A stretch of 64,000 nucleotides of DNA. It comes from Suillus spraguei (lineage: Eukaryota > Basidiomycota > Agaricomycetes > Boletales > Suillaceae). The notes under the pieces were generated by a model that did not search any database, was not told the DNA's origin, and saw only the letters and a list, made by a program, of their open reading frames with translations. Positions 1 through 10,418 of this stretch are shown here, one piece after another; the stretch's first letter is position 1; every line of letters starts with the position of its first letter. Both the position numbers and the translations under genes were made by a program. The stretch is taken from NCBI GenBank assembly GCA_016800925.1, contig JABCPU010000037.1:62001-126000 (forward strand), given 5' to 3'.

Positions 1-1853
1 TCGATGCCCAAGCGTCTGTCATGAATTTCGTTAACATGTGGAGTGAGTCTACTGTCGATCTGCCTGGCCGTCCGCCGAAGTGCATTGCTGGTAATAGGCC
101 GTGTTGTTCTGCAATGTACGTGAGATCGTCTGCTACCAGGAGGATAGAAGCTTAGCCATGGTATCCAGGAGCGTTATTGGTCTATATGCTTTTGGCACAC
201 TGTAGTCTGGCCTTCCGGGTTTTCTTAACACTATCGTTGATGAGCACTTCCATTCGTTCGGGTAGATTTTCAGTGTGAATGTAGCTCGGAAGATTGGTGC
301 CATGTGAGGTACTATTAGATCCGCGCACTTGGTAAAGACTATGTTGTGAATTCCGTTCAGGCCTGGGGCTTTATGAGGAGCTAGTTTGGCTATTGCGCGG
401 TAGATTTACTGGTCCGTTATGGGCTCGAAATCGCATATTGGGGGGTCATAGTTGAAGTCTGGGTCTACTGAGTCGTTTTCCACCGGTGATCTGAAAAAGA
501 CGTTATATAACAGTTCGCTTTTTCGAGCGTTATCCTGTGTTACACCATTTTGGCCGTCAGCCTGTTGGTCTTGTAATGTTTTTATTCTGGTGTGGATTTG
601 GTCAGTTGGTGTACTAGCTGCATACTTATGAAAGGTCCAGATCCCCTTTGGTGTTAGCGATTCCATCCATTCGTTCCAGTGGTCTGTCTTTGCTCATTTG
701 ATGTTCTCCACGAGTTTGTTTCGCGCCGCTCTGTATTCCTCGTGTACCGGGTCGTTCCATCTCGCTAGGTGTTTTCTTGAGTCTCTAGCTAGTTTCCTTA
801 CCCCTTTTCGCTCTGCCTCTAGTTCTTTTGACCACCAGCGCTTCGCGTATGGGGAGGGGTTGGATTTAGGGACCTTGGCTTCTACCGTTTCCGAAATGCA
901 CCTCGTCAGCACTGTCAATGCTTCCTGGAACTGTACGTGGGTAGTTAGTTCATTTGGTGGTGGGATATTGCTTAGCTTGCTGGCTAGGTACTCTCTGAAC
1001 TCTTCCCAATCCGTTGCGTGATAGTTGTGCTTGGGGGCGTGCGTCACGTGTTCCGGTTCTATGTCTATGACCGTCATGATTGGGAAGTAGTCTGTGACAA
1101 CTGGGCGGAGGTGTTGTTCGATGCTGCATTTGCTGATCCATTGCTCCATTTGCATGGAGCAGAACGTATTTCTGGGCGTGTTAGGTTTCTTGTATTAGAG
1201 GCTTCTAGGGTAGTTAGACCCAGTGGGAGTATCTGTACAAGGTTATACATAGACAATAGGTTTATTAGTACTGCTGCAGCATTTAGATTTGCTGCTGTAA
1301 ATAAGTGTGTGTTATGCTGTGGTTCCCACAAAGGGTGATGGGGTTGAAATCGCCCATCCACATTATGTACTCTGGTTTTGCGCCTTGTTCGCCTTTAGCA
1401 GTGCGCTGCGCCTGCCTTGTGTTGCGCTCCATGGCCATGTGCCATTCGAGAAATATTAGTGTGTTATCGTGATCACAGGCATTATATATGTTGTACATGC
1501 GTACCTTCCGAAGTTGCCCGTCAGTTCAATTGCCATTATGTTCGACGATTTGATCGTGACGGTGTGCCAGTCGTTCTTCGAGAGTTTTTTGTTAACTAGC
1601 ATTATTACTTGCGATCTTTCTGGGCTGGTATGATGGTCTGTCGGGTATATTACATCCCAGTACTGTCTTAGGTTGGAGGCGTTAGCTAATTTTACCGGGT
1701 TTAGATATGGTTCTTGTATACAGGCGATGTCATATACATTCGGTCCAGGTCCTTGAGCATGTGCTCCCAGGCTGGGAGCGATTTCCTTAGATTTTGTTGC
1801 CAGATTCGTAAGTTGTCGCCCCCTGCTAATTGGTCGTTGGGTTGTTCTGGCAT
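1..1853 (-). pseudogene. LINE copy A ORF2 remnant (endonuclease + reverse transcriptase)
   Basis: Broken minus-strand fragments (about 1283-1498, 1074-1361, 694-1155, 406-666 and 1-150) correspond in order to the endonuclease domain, the linker and the start of the reverse transcriptase of the intact LINE ORF2 at 48211-52245. Recognisable pieces are the GDFN-type endonuclease motif near 1360, the VTDYFPI endonuclease motif near 1080, and the FGGRPGRST reverse-transcriptase block near 60. Many frameshifts and stops separate the pieces. The catalytic Asp-Asp box of the reverse transcriptase and the RNase H would lie outside the window. Confidence 0.82.
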
Positions 1854-3519
1854 TTAATCTAGGTCTTGGTCATCGCTCCATCTGCCTGGGTTGTATTCAC
1901 CGAGTGGCGTTGGGGATCCTCGGGTGATGACAAGTGAGGGTCGAGCATGCTGGGAGGTGAAGTCTCGTGTCGGTTCTGCAGAGACTGTGACGGCTTCGGT
2001 GTCGTCTGGCTTTGCGATGGCTGGCCCCACATATCTGTGATACGTGTCTGTCCCCCCAAGGGTATGCGGATGGGGTTCGTTTGGTTCGCGGTTCTTGGTT
2101 GTCTGTTTCTTTGGACCGTTTGCCATTCGTTCTCCCTGTTCCTTGGCGGGGGGTATCTTGGGGGTTGCTGTTCTTGGTTGGGCTGCTGTGAACTCGCTTG
2201 CCAGTCTTCGTGCTCGTGTCGTTCGAAGTTCGCATCCGTGATCCTCTCCCACGTGAGGGGATCCTCGGTTGGGTAGAAGCGGTACTTCTTTCTGCGTGAC
2301 GGTTCTTGTGGTCGTCCCATTTCTGGATGAACGTGGGGCAGTTCCTGTCCAGGCTGCGTGGCCTTGGGCATTGCAGTTCGCGCAGAAGAAGAAGTTCTGG
2401 TCAGTTATCGTGCATGCCGAGGTCCTGTGTATTCCAGTGCATGTGCCGCACGTGTCGGATTCTTGCTGACACTCCGCTGCCTTGTGTGATCCATCGAACG
2501 AGTGGCATTTGAGACATCTAGAAGGTTCGGCGATTAGTTTCCTTGCATAAACTTTCTTACCTGCTACGGTAAGTCCGAACTTGATTGCCTGGTTGGCGCT
2601 TTCTTTCATATTGAACATGAGGATGATGTGGGCAGTACGTTGGCCTGGGCTGCATCTGTTGACTGGTTTGATGTATCTTGCCTTCGTTATTGTCCGGGGT
2701 CTCATCCCTGCTTTCTGTTCGATGTCGGAAAGTGCCGCTTGGTTCTCTGGTACGAAGCTTATCGGTACATTCTCCACTATGATGTGGAATGCCCTGTCTC
2801 TGATTGCTACCTCGATTCCGAAGCCGTCGAGAAACTTGCTGCGGTTTGACGGTGTACCGAACCATGCAGCCGATTCAGTTGAGTCGAGTTCGTACAGTAC
2901 GCCTCCTTGGGGGAGACGTCTTGCTGATAAGAATTTGATGTTCTGTGGGATGTCGGCGTCCTCCTTAGTCATGGCCTCCACTGCTAGATTGGCTTTCGTA
3001 ACTAGCTGAATTTCTGTGAGGTTGATTAGCGTGTTAGTGAAGTTCGGTGAGCGTCTTTCTATAAGTATCTGACGCGCTTGAGCTTCGCTTCTGGCGAGGA
3101 CCTTGACTAAGGGAGTCGGAATTCCATCCTTGGTTGCAGCTGCGTATGATCTCTGGCCTTCTGTTCGGCGACGTCTCTGTGCAGGTTGGGGTGTTGTTTC
3201 TGACCGCGGTAGCATTCTCGGATGCCTGTGCAATGTTTAGTACGGCTGAGTTGAGTTGTTTGCTTACCTCTGTTGCTGTGTATTCCAATGCTGACTTGTG
3301 CTTTTCTATTGTTTTCTCTAATTCCTCTACCTTCTCATCCAGTGTGGCGACCGGTCCTCCCATTAGGGCTTGGATCTTCTGAACAATACCTTGTACGTCT
3401 ATCTCCCTGTCGATCTCGAGCAGAACGAAGGCCATTGCGCGGAGTATATCGATGTGAGTCGCTCCTAGATTGGCTGATATGCTGAACTCGAATAGGGCTG
3501 TTGCTATGGGCTGTAGCAT
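1854..3519 (-). pseudogene. LINE copy A ORF1 (gag-like, zinc knuckles), frameshifted
   Basis: This is the nucleic-acid-binding ORF1 of the LINE, spread over three reading frames (about 3519-3034, 3233-2290 and 2371-1859), so at least two frameshifts. It aligns with the intact ORF1 at 46349-48208: NLGATHIDILRAM near the 5' end, an ISFVPENQAA block in the middle, then zinc knuckles beginning CLKCHSF with C-x2-C-x6-H-x4-C spacing, CGTC and CANC. The frame breaks just after the third knuckle and the Pro/Gln-rich tail continues in another frame. Confidence 0.85.
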
Positions 3520-4177
3520 GTTGCCTGCCGTCGGTAGTGTCAGCCCATGAGTAGCAAGAATCTTTCTTGCTCAGTTGATCGAGTTTACATCCGTTCTTAT
3601 GCCTGTTCCTAGCGCGTGGTCTTTGTTAGATTTACTGATGGACAGTAGAGGTTTGTTTGCTGTTGTTTTGCGATTGTTCATTCTTGTCGACTGGGATGCA
3701 GTTGGTGGGTTTGGTGTGTTCGTTGGGGCCATGTTTCTTGGGTGGTTGGTGTTTTTTTTGATGCTTGGGGTCTCGTTGATGGGTGCTTGTGTTGTTTGGG
3801 GCTCTTGGGGCCGCCTTTTGGCGTCCTGTGGCGGTTGCGCGGTGCTTTGGTGGTCGAGTTCGGGGTCCTAGTCGGGGTGCCACCTGGTTCGGGTCAAGGC
3901 GATTAGTCCTGAATAAGTGGGGCGTGGCGCCCATGTCCAGACAACGATCCTCACTGGACGACCCGGGTCTCCTACCACAGGGATCTTGTCTTCTGTCTCA
4001 CCATAAATACTGGAGTAGTCGAGTCAAATTCGGTCTGCTGCATTAGCAATAGCACCTGTTGAAGGTTAGAATAGTATTCAGACAAAAAGCAAGCCGTCCT
4101 GCTACATAATTCAAATTTATCTCCGATATTCCATATCATATTACGAATAACGTGTCTCAGTGAAGCTTTAGTACATG

Positions 4178-4800
4178 TGAGTACGAGTGGTTTTATCAAG
4201 GATTTATTGACTCACCGTCGGCGTGGTAGCCATCCTACGTATATATGCGTGAGATCAGATGAGCTACAGCGAGTAGCGTTTCTGCGTCCCATTGGTGCAA
4301 CGCAGTTGATAGAACAACGCATGAACAGTTTGTTACGCGATGCGAAGGCTTGCGTCACAAATTTTCGTCAGCTATCTGCTGGCAGGGCAAATGTCGTCTG
4401 TCTGTTATAAGTTCTGGTATAAAAGGACTCCTTCCTACGGATTTATTTCTAAGAACACAAATAATGCGTCCCTCCTTCCAAGTCGCCCTCCTGTTATTGC
4501 TGCTTTGACAGTGTCTATGACTGTCAGTGCTGACAGTCAATGCACCGCGCCTGGCGCCTATTGCACGATGGATAAAGATGAGTGCTGCTCTGGCTTTACA
4601 TGCGTGCCAAAGTTGTCCATAATATATAATGAAGGCCAACGGTGAGTATGAGTAGTTTCATCCAGGATCTGTTGACTCACCGTCGTGGTAGACAGAAAGC
4701 ACCGTATATATGTGTGATATCGAGATGGCATGAGCTACGGTAAGCTATGTTGCTGCTTTCTCGTTTGTGCAATGTGGTTAATGGCACCGCATGTAAATAG
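4178..4800. repeat. Two direct ~155-bp repeats flanking the small secreted-protein relic
   Basis: About 4178-4330 and 4640-4800 are diverged direct repeats. Both run through gtgagta-gagt, ttgactcaccgtcg, gtatatatg, gatgagctac/gcatgagctac and a gtgcaa block, and both end near an agtttgt motif. They bracket the coding relic at 4464-4645. Arm B keeps the equivalents at about 39300-39480 and 38930-39005 in inverted order, but its second unit is shorter. The arrangement suggests a former tandem gene pair or a local duplication before the large inverted duplication. Confidence 0.55.
4464..4645 (+). pseudogene. Small cysteine-rich secreted protein relic (copy A)
   Basis: The start (MRPSFQV) and the signal-peptide region match the intact minus-strand gene at 39004-39174. 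One base is missing in the hydrophobic core of the signal peptide, which puts the downstream part out of frame with the ATG at 4464. The mature region is readable in the shifted frame and shows C-x6-C-x6-CC-x4-C, but the sixth cysteine of the intact copy is absent and the frame ends at 4645. A TATAAAAG box lies about 36 bases upstream of the ATG. This is best read as a frameshifted paralog. An unrecognised intron at the gtgagt near 4641 could restore a different 3' end. Confidence 0.6.
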
Positions 4801-5733
4801 TTTGTGGTGGGAACACTTGCTTCTGCCCAAATTTTACTGGTGCTCGAGCAAAAATTTCAGGATAGAAAAATATTTAAAAACCGTGAATGTATGACTTGTG
4901 ACTGAATAAAAGACCAAGAGTGGGCCTAACTCTTGCATAGTTGGGTTGTGTCAGGCGCAAACATCCCGCCCAGTGAATCTGTCGAAAGACATAGAAGGAG
5001 CGGGCGAGCGGAGGGTTTGCATGCATTAGTCAGTTAGCGGGACAAATTTTTAGTGTGTTGATGTGTTAAAAAATAAGAGAATAAAACTTGAGGAGAAAAC
5101 TGATAGACGAGGTGGCATGGATAATCAAAACTGCATGGCAAGATGACAGGAAAGTGGAAGGAGAAGGCCGTGATAAGATAAGTGACGGGTCACTGCCACT
5201 ACAAATGACAGTCTGTCCAGAGAGTATGAAAACTAATAGGCACACTGTCACAAAACCATCAGAGTTGAACTTTTCAGTTCGACAAAAATGCGCAACGTAC
5301 CACAGGCGTTAATAGGCTTCCCCTCAACCAGAGTCCTGAGCATCTCAAAGATAACGTGGAGACACTCTGCGCTGTATGCCTCGAGATCTACTAGAAGAGA
5401 GTGGTCGAGCTGCCTGTATTTGTCGAACGTTGACTAGGACTCATTGGCATCTTTGGGGTTAAGGCATGATCAGATAACGAATGCATTCGTTGAACATGTA
5501 ACAATGCGAGTGAGATTTACACGTTAGCAGAAGTCACTTTTAGCCTAAAATTTTCTTGAGTGATATCATAAGGCAAAGTAATATAACAAGGCGAGAGAAA
5601 ATGTTAAACGATGTTGGTTTTTGGAATCCACTGATATGATGTGGTTATAGATCCGAGGTTGCGATCTGTCTTATGTTAGTAAGCAATGACAACATATAGA
5701 AAAATCGTACAGTAGTTTCTCCAATCGGCTATT

Positions 5734-6052
5734 TCACAGCATGGTCAATCCTATAGCAGCAGCAGCCACAGCCCAGATTCCACTTTCTCCTGCGCTTAGC
5801 CCCAGCGCAGCACCTGATGTTGTAAGTGTAGATGTGGACGAAGTCGCAGTGCTATTGGCAGAGGTCGACGTCCCGAGAGAGTGAACGAAATGCTTGAAAA
5901 TATTACAGTGCATGGACGTAGGTGACGACACAGACACAGGTGAAGTGCCGGTAATGGTAGAAGTTCCAGCAGGAGAAGAAGTTGAGAGAGTACGAAACGA
6001 GTTTTGACTAGGAAAAGTGAGCTCTTGGACTCCCATGTATTGTCATAGGCTT
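5734..6052 (-). pseudogene. 3' exon of a GPI-type secreted protein (copy A, truncated)
   Basis: This is the counterpart of exon 3 of the gene at 37174-37954. It encodes a QELTFPSQNS-type stretch, a long Ser/Thr-rich linker, and a C-terminal hydrophobic segment (AVAAAAIGLTML) preceded by small residues, as in GPI-attachment signals. The signal peptide and Cys-rich exons 1 and 2 are absent: homology stops at the exon 3 splice acceptor and unrelated sequence begins. The fragment therefore cannot give a secreted product alone. Confidence 0.75.
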
Positions 6053-6139
6053 CAAAGTTTATGACCTACCCCGCTTGGCAGACCTTCACCCATAAGGTGC
6101 AGGCATGCTGTATGTCGACAGCGTGAGCAAGTGCAGTGA

Positions 6140-6409
6140 CTTTCCGATTCACCACGTATATTCATATTGATCCTAGCTGGAAAGGATGCCGCTCAGGTGT
6201 TCTTCAGACTTCATAGATATGAGGTTCTTCAACATCCTCAGTATGTGCGTCTCCAAATAGGAGCTGTTCATGGGCAGACCAAAACAATCAAGCCTCTTGG
6301 TCCTTTAGAACTGTCTCTTGTGCCCCATGCTAAGCCTACATGGTGTCAGCGACACCCTAAGTTAGACCTGAGGATTCTGGCAGAGTTCCAGAAGGAAGAA
6401 ATCAAATAG
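6140..6409 (+). pseudogene. Fragment of a cytochrome b5-type acyl-CoA dehydrogenase
   Basis: The plus-strand frame at 6167-6409 reads AGKDAAQVFFRLHRYEVL and then RLQIGAVHGQ, the junction region between the N-terminal cytochrome b5-like heme domain and the acyl-CoA dehydrogenase domain in a family common in basidiomycetes. Only about 80 codons survive. There is no start, no complete heme-binding domain and no flavin domain around it. It is an isolated relic between the inverted duplication arm and the housekeeping block. The identification rests on memory of the family. Confidence 0.5.
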
Positions 6410-6663
6410 ATATTGATATTACTGCGGTAGTAGAACAGATAAGAACGAAAGCGAAGAGCAAAACCGTGAACAAATTCATGAGTACTAGATATTGTAGCCG
6501 TGAGAAGTAAATAAATATCACAATACTCAAACTAAAGACTGATCGGACATCGAAAGTTCGTGGCAAAGTTGAACCAAACATCCATCATATCCCCCGGGCC
6601 TCGACTCCGATCTTAGACTGCACGGTGCAAAATGTCCTCACGGCGTGACAACATTCACAGGGT

Positions 6664-7120
6664 TTAAGCTTCAAGCTCAAGACCCAGGACGGAAAAATGA
6701 CAAGAAAAATGTGAAGTGGAAGGATTCGGCAGCGGAGTCGGGAACTGGTGTATCAGCGGCGAGGACTTTCGGTAATTAGTAAAGCCCACAACAAGACCAC
6801 CACAATGAGCCTCACTGCATTTTTCTCCTTGCTCACCATGATAAGTGCACACAGCTCGATAAAATGCTGATTGCCCACCGCAAGATGCCCACTCATCCAA
6901 GAGTCCCCCTGACCCAACAGGATGAACCGCTCAACTCACAGATCACACAAGTAAGAATGTGCAAACTATGCTCAGGTGAGGGAATGATAAGGTTGGCGAT
7001 AAGAAAGGGTTCGATTGTGCTTGCTTCAAGCCTCAGATTTCGTACGGTTCCAGATAAGCTAATCACATCATCAGATTGGGATAAATTTTCAGAGGCATGC
7101 GTTTGCAGACGATTCGACAT
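6664..7120 (-). CDS. Possible small hypothetical gene (two exons)
   Basis: Two minus-strand frames (7120 to about 6935, and about 6905 to 6664) can be joined by one very short GT-AG intron to give roughly 140 residues beginning MSNRLQTHASENLSQ. The second exon contains several cysteines. No family was recognised, and the intron would be unusually short for this genome. It could be a real lineage-specific gene or chance open frames between the duplication arm and RPL8. Confidence 0.2.
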
Positions 7121-7368
7121 TTAAATAAGAACCCTCTTGGAGGACAAGAGCGAGAGTTCCTGTTACTCATCCGCCAACCACCAAAGTTTCAACATCACTG
7201 ACAGAGACACAAGCAGATAAGCCCGATGATCATCACACAGGGCTAAATAGCATGTCAGGGGCAGTGTGCATGATCGTAGGGCATATGCGGATGCATACAA
7301 GTATTTTGAGGGATGTATGGGGTCGTAAAGCATAGTGAGTGATATGTAAAAAAAAACCATCCGACCTC

Positions 7369-8346
7369 TTAAACCTCCTTGACCTTGACGGTACCGCGTA
7401 GCAGACCAGTCTACAAAAATCATTCAGCACGCACAAAAATGAAAGAAAGCTACAAAATAGACATACCCGACGAGCGGCAATAAGACCGACTTTCTGTCCA
7501 GGAACTGCGGAACGGGGAACTGTCGAGGCTTTTCCAATGTGCTGGTGGTTACCACCACCGTGAGGATGGTCGACGGGGTTCATAGCAACACCACGAGTAC
7601 GAGGCCAGCTGTGAATTTATATGAGAAACCAAATAATACTGTCATCACTGTTCGCCCACCTGTTACGCTTAGCCTTGTATTTGTGGTATGCACGACCAGC
7701 CTTAAGCAATGGCTTGTCGATACGTCCACCACCAGCAACGATTCCAACAGTCGCCCGTGCACCTCCAGACACAGTCTTCTTTGCACCACTAGGCAGACGA
7801 ATGCGGGTCTTGTTGTCCTCTGGCGAGTGGCCGATGACGGTTGCGTAGTTGCCAGACGTACGAGCGAGGGCACCACGGTCGCCGACTTTCTCCTCGACGT
7901 TACAGACGATGGTACCTTCTGGGCATTGGCTCACGGGAAGGACGTTACCGACGGTAAGAGCAGCCTTCTTTCCGCAGTATACGAACGAGCCGGTATGCAT
8001 GCCCTCCGTGGCGATGAAGGTTTCTTTGCGGAGCTTGTAGCGGTAGGGGTCACGGAATACGACGCGTGCGAGGGGTGCACCACTAGAATGCATGTGAGGA
8101 AAATAATGGATTGGAGTGTCTGATCCTTACCGGCCAGGGTCGTGGATGATTTCTTTGACGATACCCCGGACGTAGCCATTGCGTTCAGCGAAATCGAGGG
8201 TACGAAGCTTGGCGGGGGCCTTATTGTGGTGGGTGTGCGCTTTGAACTAGATGAATTGACAAGGGCGTAAAGATCTGAGTAGGTCGATAAGTAGAGGAAC
8301 ATACGATGGCGTGCGAGCGCCTCTGAGCCCTGATAACCCTACCCAT
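7369..8346 (-). CDS. RPL8: Cytosolic large-subunit ribosomal protein uL2 (L8/Rpl2)
   Basis: This is the 254-residue protein uL2, which sits at the peptidyl-transferase region of the 60S subunit. There are five exons: 8346-8305, 8246-8131, 8082-7660, 7608-7467 and 7410-7369. All junctions are GT-AG and in phase. The protein starts [14 protein letters not shown] and carries the conserved [16 protein letters not shown] block, then [20 protein letters not shown] with the GGGNHQH histidine-rich loop, and ends [13 protein letters not shown]. The length equals that of yeast Rpl2. A long pyrimidine-rich stretch ending in cag lies just upstream of the ATG, so a 5' UTR intron is likely. The introns are 48-58 nt, too short to carry snoRNAs. 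Confidence 0.97.
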
Positions 8347-8349
8347 GGT

Positions 8350-9478
8350 TTATCTGTAAAAAGTGATAAGCTGAGTGTCTGATGCGGGGGTGCGCAGGGT
8401 ATCCGATGCAAGTGCAAGTCATCCAGCCGTTTCTGCATCGATTTCGATGCGATTTTTGACCAAAATGTATGGAACGCATATTTGGACTCGCATGTTGTAA
8501 CCCACAGCAGTGATTCGTGTTGCATACTCACATTATTGTGTCTTGAGGACTCGGTGTAGGCTGTGGGCGTTGGCGTATAGTGCACCGAAGCCGTTGTCCA
8601 ATCGGCGCCACAAATATCGGCAATTTCCGGGAGTGATGTTTTATTAAGGAAAACGCTAAAGCGACTTGCACGAAACCGTATTACTTACTGCGTAATCAAT
8701 GGTAGATTACTAGTATATAGTGGTGACTGGCGGGTTGTGTGCTCAGCACATTTAATTTTGCAGTCTCAGATCACTCGACATTGGACATATGGGTTGGAGC
8801 GTCCACGAGCTCGGAGACGTTGATATATCCTTGGTGCAACTGACCATTGAATAAACACTTCAAACTACTCTGTACGTCGATAAGCTCCATCCCTGAAAAC
8901 TACAACCGATCGAGATAAAACTGTTCAAAAAGCAGCGTTTGCAGCCCCCCAAAGCAGTTGACGATGTTGAGCGCCACGAAGCATCAATCAGGAGCGTGAC
9001 GCTTGCCTGAATAGCAAGACGTACTACATGATACCCCAATTCAACCGTAAAATATGTCGTCCAGCCAGAGAGCAAGGTGATTAAAACAGACCGGGACAAC
9101 TGAGGGAATATTGTTTACGAGTCTGGTGAGAGATGGCGAATAGCTCTGCTGAGTGCAAACGTAGCTTCGCAAGAGTGATGAAAAGAACTCGAAAGCTAAC
9201 TCTGTTCCATGACTGCTTTTTTGATGGATTGGCCTTCTGCTCGATCCCGCCCAAACCCTGAAGAAACCGAACAAGGTGCGAATGACAAGAGGATACCAGA
9301 ACCAGAGTTGTGGATGCCGCCCCTCAATGTATCATACTTCGCCATTCCGACCATGTCCAGAGTTCACTGGGAATGATATCATTGAACGCTTTATCAATAT
9401 GACTGTTTGCCATGTCATCGGGGCGCGCGGTCACAAGTAAAACGGATCTGCTTAAAGGTCCATTTTGCACGTGGAATT
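8350..9478. other. Intergenic region between RPL8 and SEC11
   Basis: This holds the RPL8 promoter and leader (next to 8346) and the 3' region of SEC11. Minus-strand frames at 8860-9274 have hydrophobic stretches (LGYHVVRLAIQAS) but no clear start, no splice logic and no recognised family. They may be decayed membrane-protein sequence. Nothing else can be supported. Confidence 0.4.
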
Positions 9479-10317
9479 CTACTCCCGTTGTATGAAAGCT
9501 AATAAGCCAAGGCCTCCAAAAAGTGCATATTTAAGTTGTGGGAAATCATTCTATATGGCATGATCAGCACCTGAGCGAGAGATCCAAGAAAGGCGGAATA
9601 TTGTAATTGAGAGGGTGAAAGAGCTTACCACAGCGATTGACAGGTAACCGATGTACGGAATGAAGCTGGGGAGGGTAAATGTGTGAGGATGCGCAAGCTT
9701 TACCATGGAAGAACACTTACCCACGAACTTTGCCAACGATATGTCTTCGGTCAATCCATTCAAGGCCATTGTAGAGGTCAAGATCATTGACATGATTGTT
9801 GTCGCCTTTGGTGAGCATTAGCTGATGTTTTCCTGGTGGGAGTTCGAGCATTGGGAGTCTAGGGTGGGGTATATCTTTGACCAGTAAACTAAATACGGTA
9901 AACTGACCTGTTGTTAATATTATGGAATGGGACAAAGACGTCCCGGATTTCCATGACGCGGTGCACGATAGGGATTTGGGCGCCGGGGATGTTATAAACT
10001 GTGATATCGCCTGTGTGGTAAGGTTCACCTGAGGGATTGCTAAGGAAAAGAATATCGCCACGATAAAATGCAGGTTCCATGGAGCCACTGTAGATATAGG
10101 ATAAGTGGTGGAATAGCTGAGTGATTACATGGTACACGCCTGAGAACGACAACGACTGGAGATTCTGTGTTTAGGATTAGACCGAGGCCTTTCCATAGGA
10201 TCAAGGCTGATGCAATTGCGGATGTAAATTTGAGACATTGAAGTAGAAACTAGAGATGAGTTGATTAGTTGTAAGTTCTATAATGTATGATCGACAAACG
10301 TGGCGGAGGTCTTTCAT
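9479..10317 (-). CDS. SEC11: Signal peptidase complex catalytic subunit SEC11
   Basis: This is the catalytic subunit of the ER signal peptidase complex, which cleaves signal peptides from translocating proteins. There are six exons (10317-10300, 10249-10140, 10087-9908, 9858-9721, 9665-9629, 9550-9479) giving 184 residues, a usual length. Visible features: an N-terminal membrane segment ([15 protein letters not shown]), the catalytic serine box SGSMEPAF (Ser45), YRGDILFL, the catalytic histidine in VHRVMEI, the aspartate box TKGDNN, and a C-terminal membrane helix ending LLAFIQRE. The intron at 10139-10088 starts with GC rather than GT and splits the first Ser codon of SGSMEP. No GT donor keeps the frame. 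The gene is divergent to the SS18-like gene, with 101 bases between the ATGs. Confidence 0.95.
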
Positions 10318-10418
10318 TGTGTGTGTGGCTATGTTAGTCGGAGTGTGAAAGCAGTGTTTAGTTCGGTCGCAATTCTCCGGTTAACGACCAAACTTCCGTT
10401 GACTTTCCGTCTACTATA
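10318..10418. promoter_or_regulatory. Compact bidirectional promoter (SEC11 / SS18-like gene)
   Basis: Only 101 bases separate the ATG of SEC11 (minus) from the ATG of the SS18-like gene (plus). The interval must hold both promoters and 5' leaders unless one gene starts further in. No TATA box is evident. It contains cggtcgcaattctccggttaacgacc-type GC-mixed sequence and pyrimidine-rich sequence just before the plus-strand ATG. Confidence 0.5.

Larger units (their letters stand above)
1..3903 (-). mobile_element. Decayed Tad1-like LINE (copy A), 3' part beyond window
   Basis: This is a non-LTR retrotransposon in minus orientation. Its 5' end lies near 3903, ORF1 occupies about 3519-1854, and ORF2 runs from about 1850 off the left edge. 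The 5' leader at about 3860-3903 matches the leader of the plus-strand LINE at 46163 (shared block accaggtggcaccccgacta, one base different in copy B). The reverse-transcriptase stretch at 1-150 (FGGRPGRST-type motif) matches the same part of the other copy. Both ORFs are broken by frameshifts and stops, so the copy is dead. Its 5' end abuts the inverted duplication arm at 3904, and the other arm has no LINE at the matching place. Confidence 0.88.
3904..6052. repeat. Arm A of a large inverted duplication (partner 37614-39790)
   Basis: Read on the minus strand, this segment aligns almost end to end with the plus strand of 37614-39790. Anchors include a ggacatgggc block (3929-3938 versus about 39751), a signal-peptide coding block (4464-4530 versus 39110-39174), gttgaggggaagcctattaa-type sequence near 5310 versus 38365, and the 3' exon of a GPI-type protein (5734-6052 versus 37614-37954). 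Identity by eye is about 80-90 percent with small indels. The right edge falls at the 5' boundary of the third exon of that gene, so arm A lacks exons 1 and 2. The left edge is the LINE 5' end. Confidence 0.85.

Noticed and set aside
8860..9274. Decayed membrane-protein gene between RPL8 and SEC11
   Set aside because: The hydrophobic frames overlap in different phases and no family could be named with confidence.
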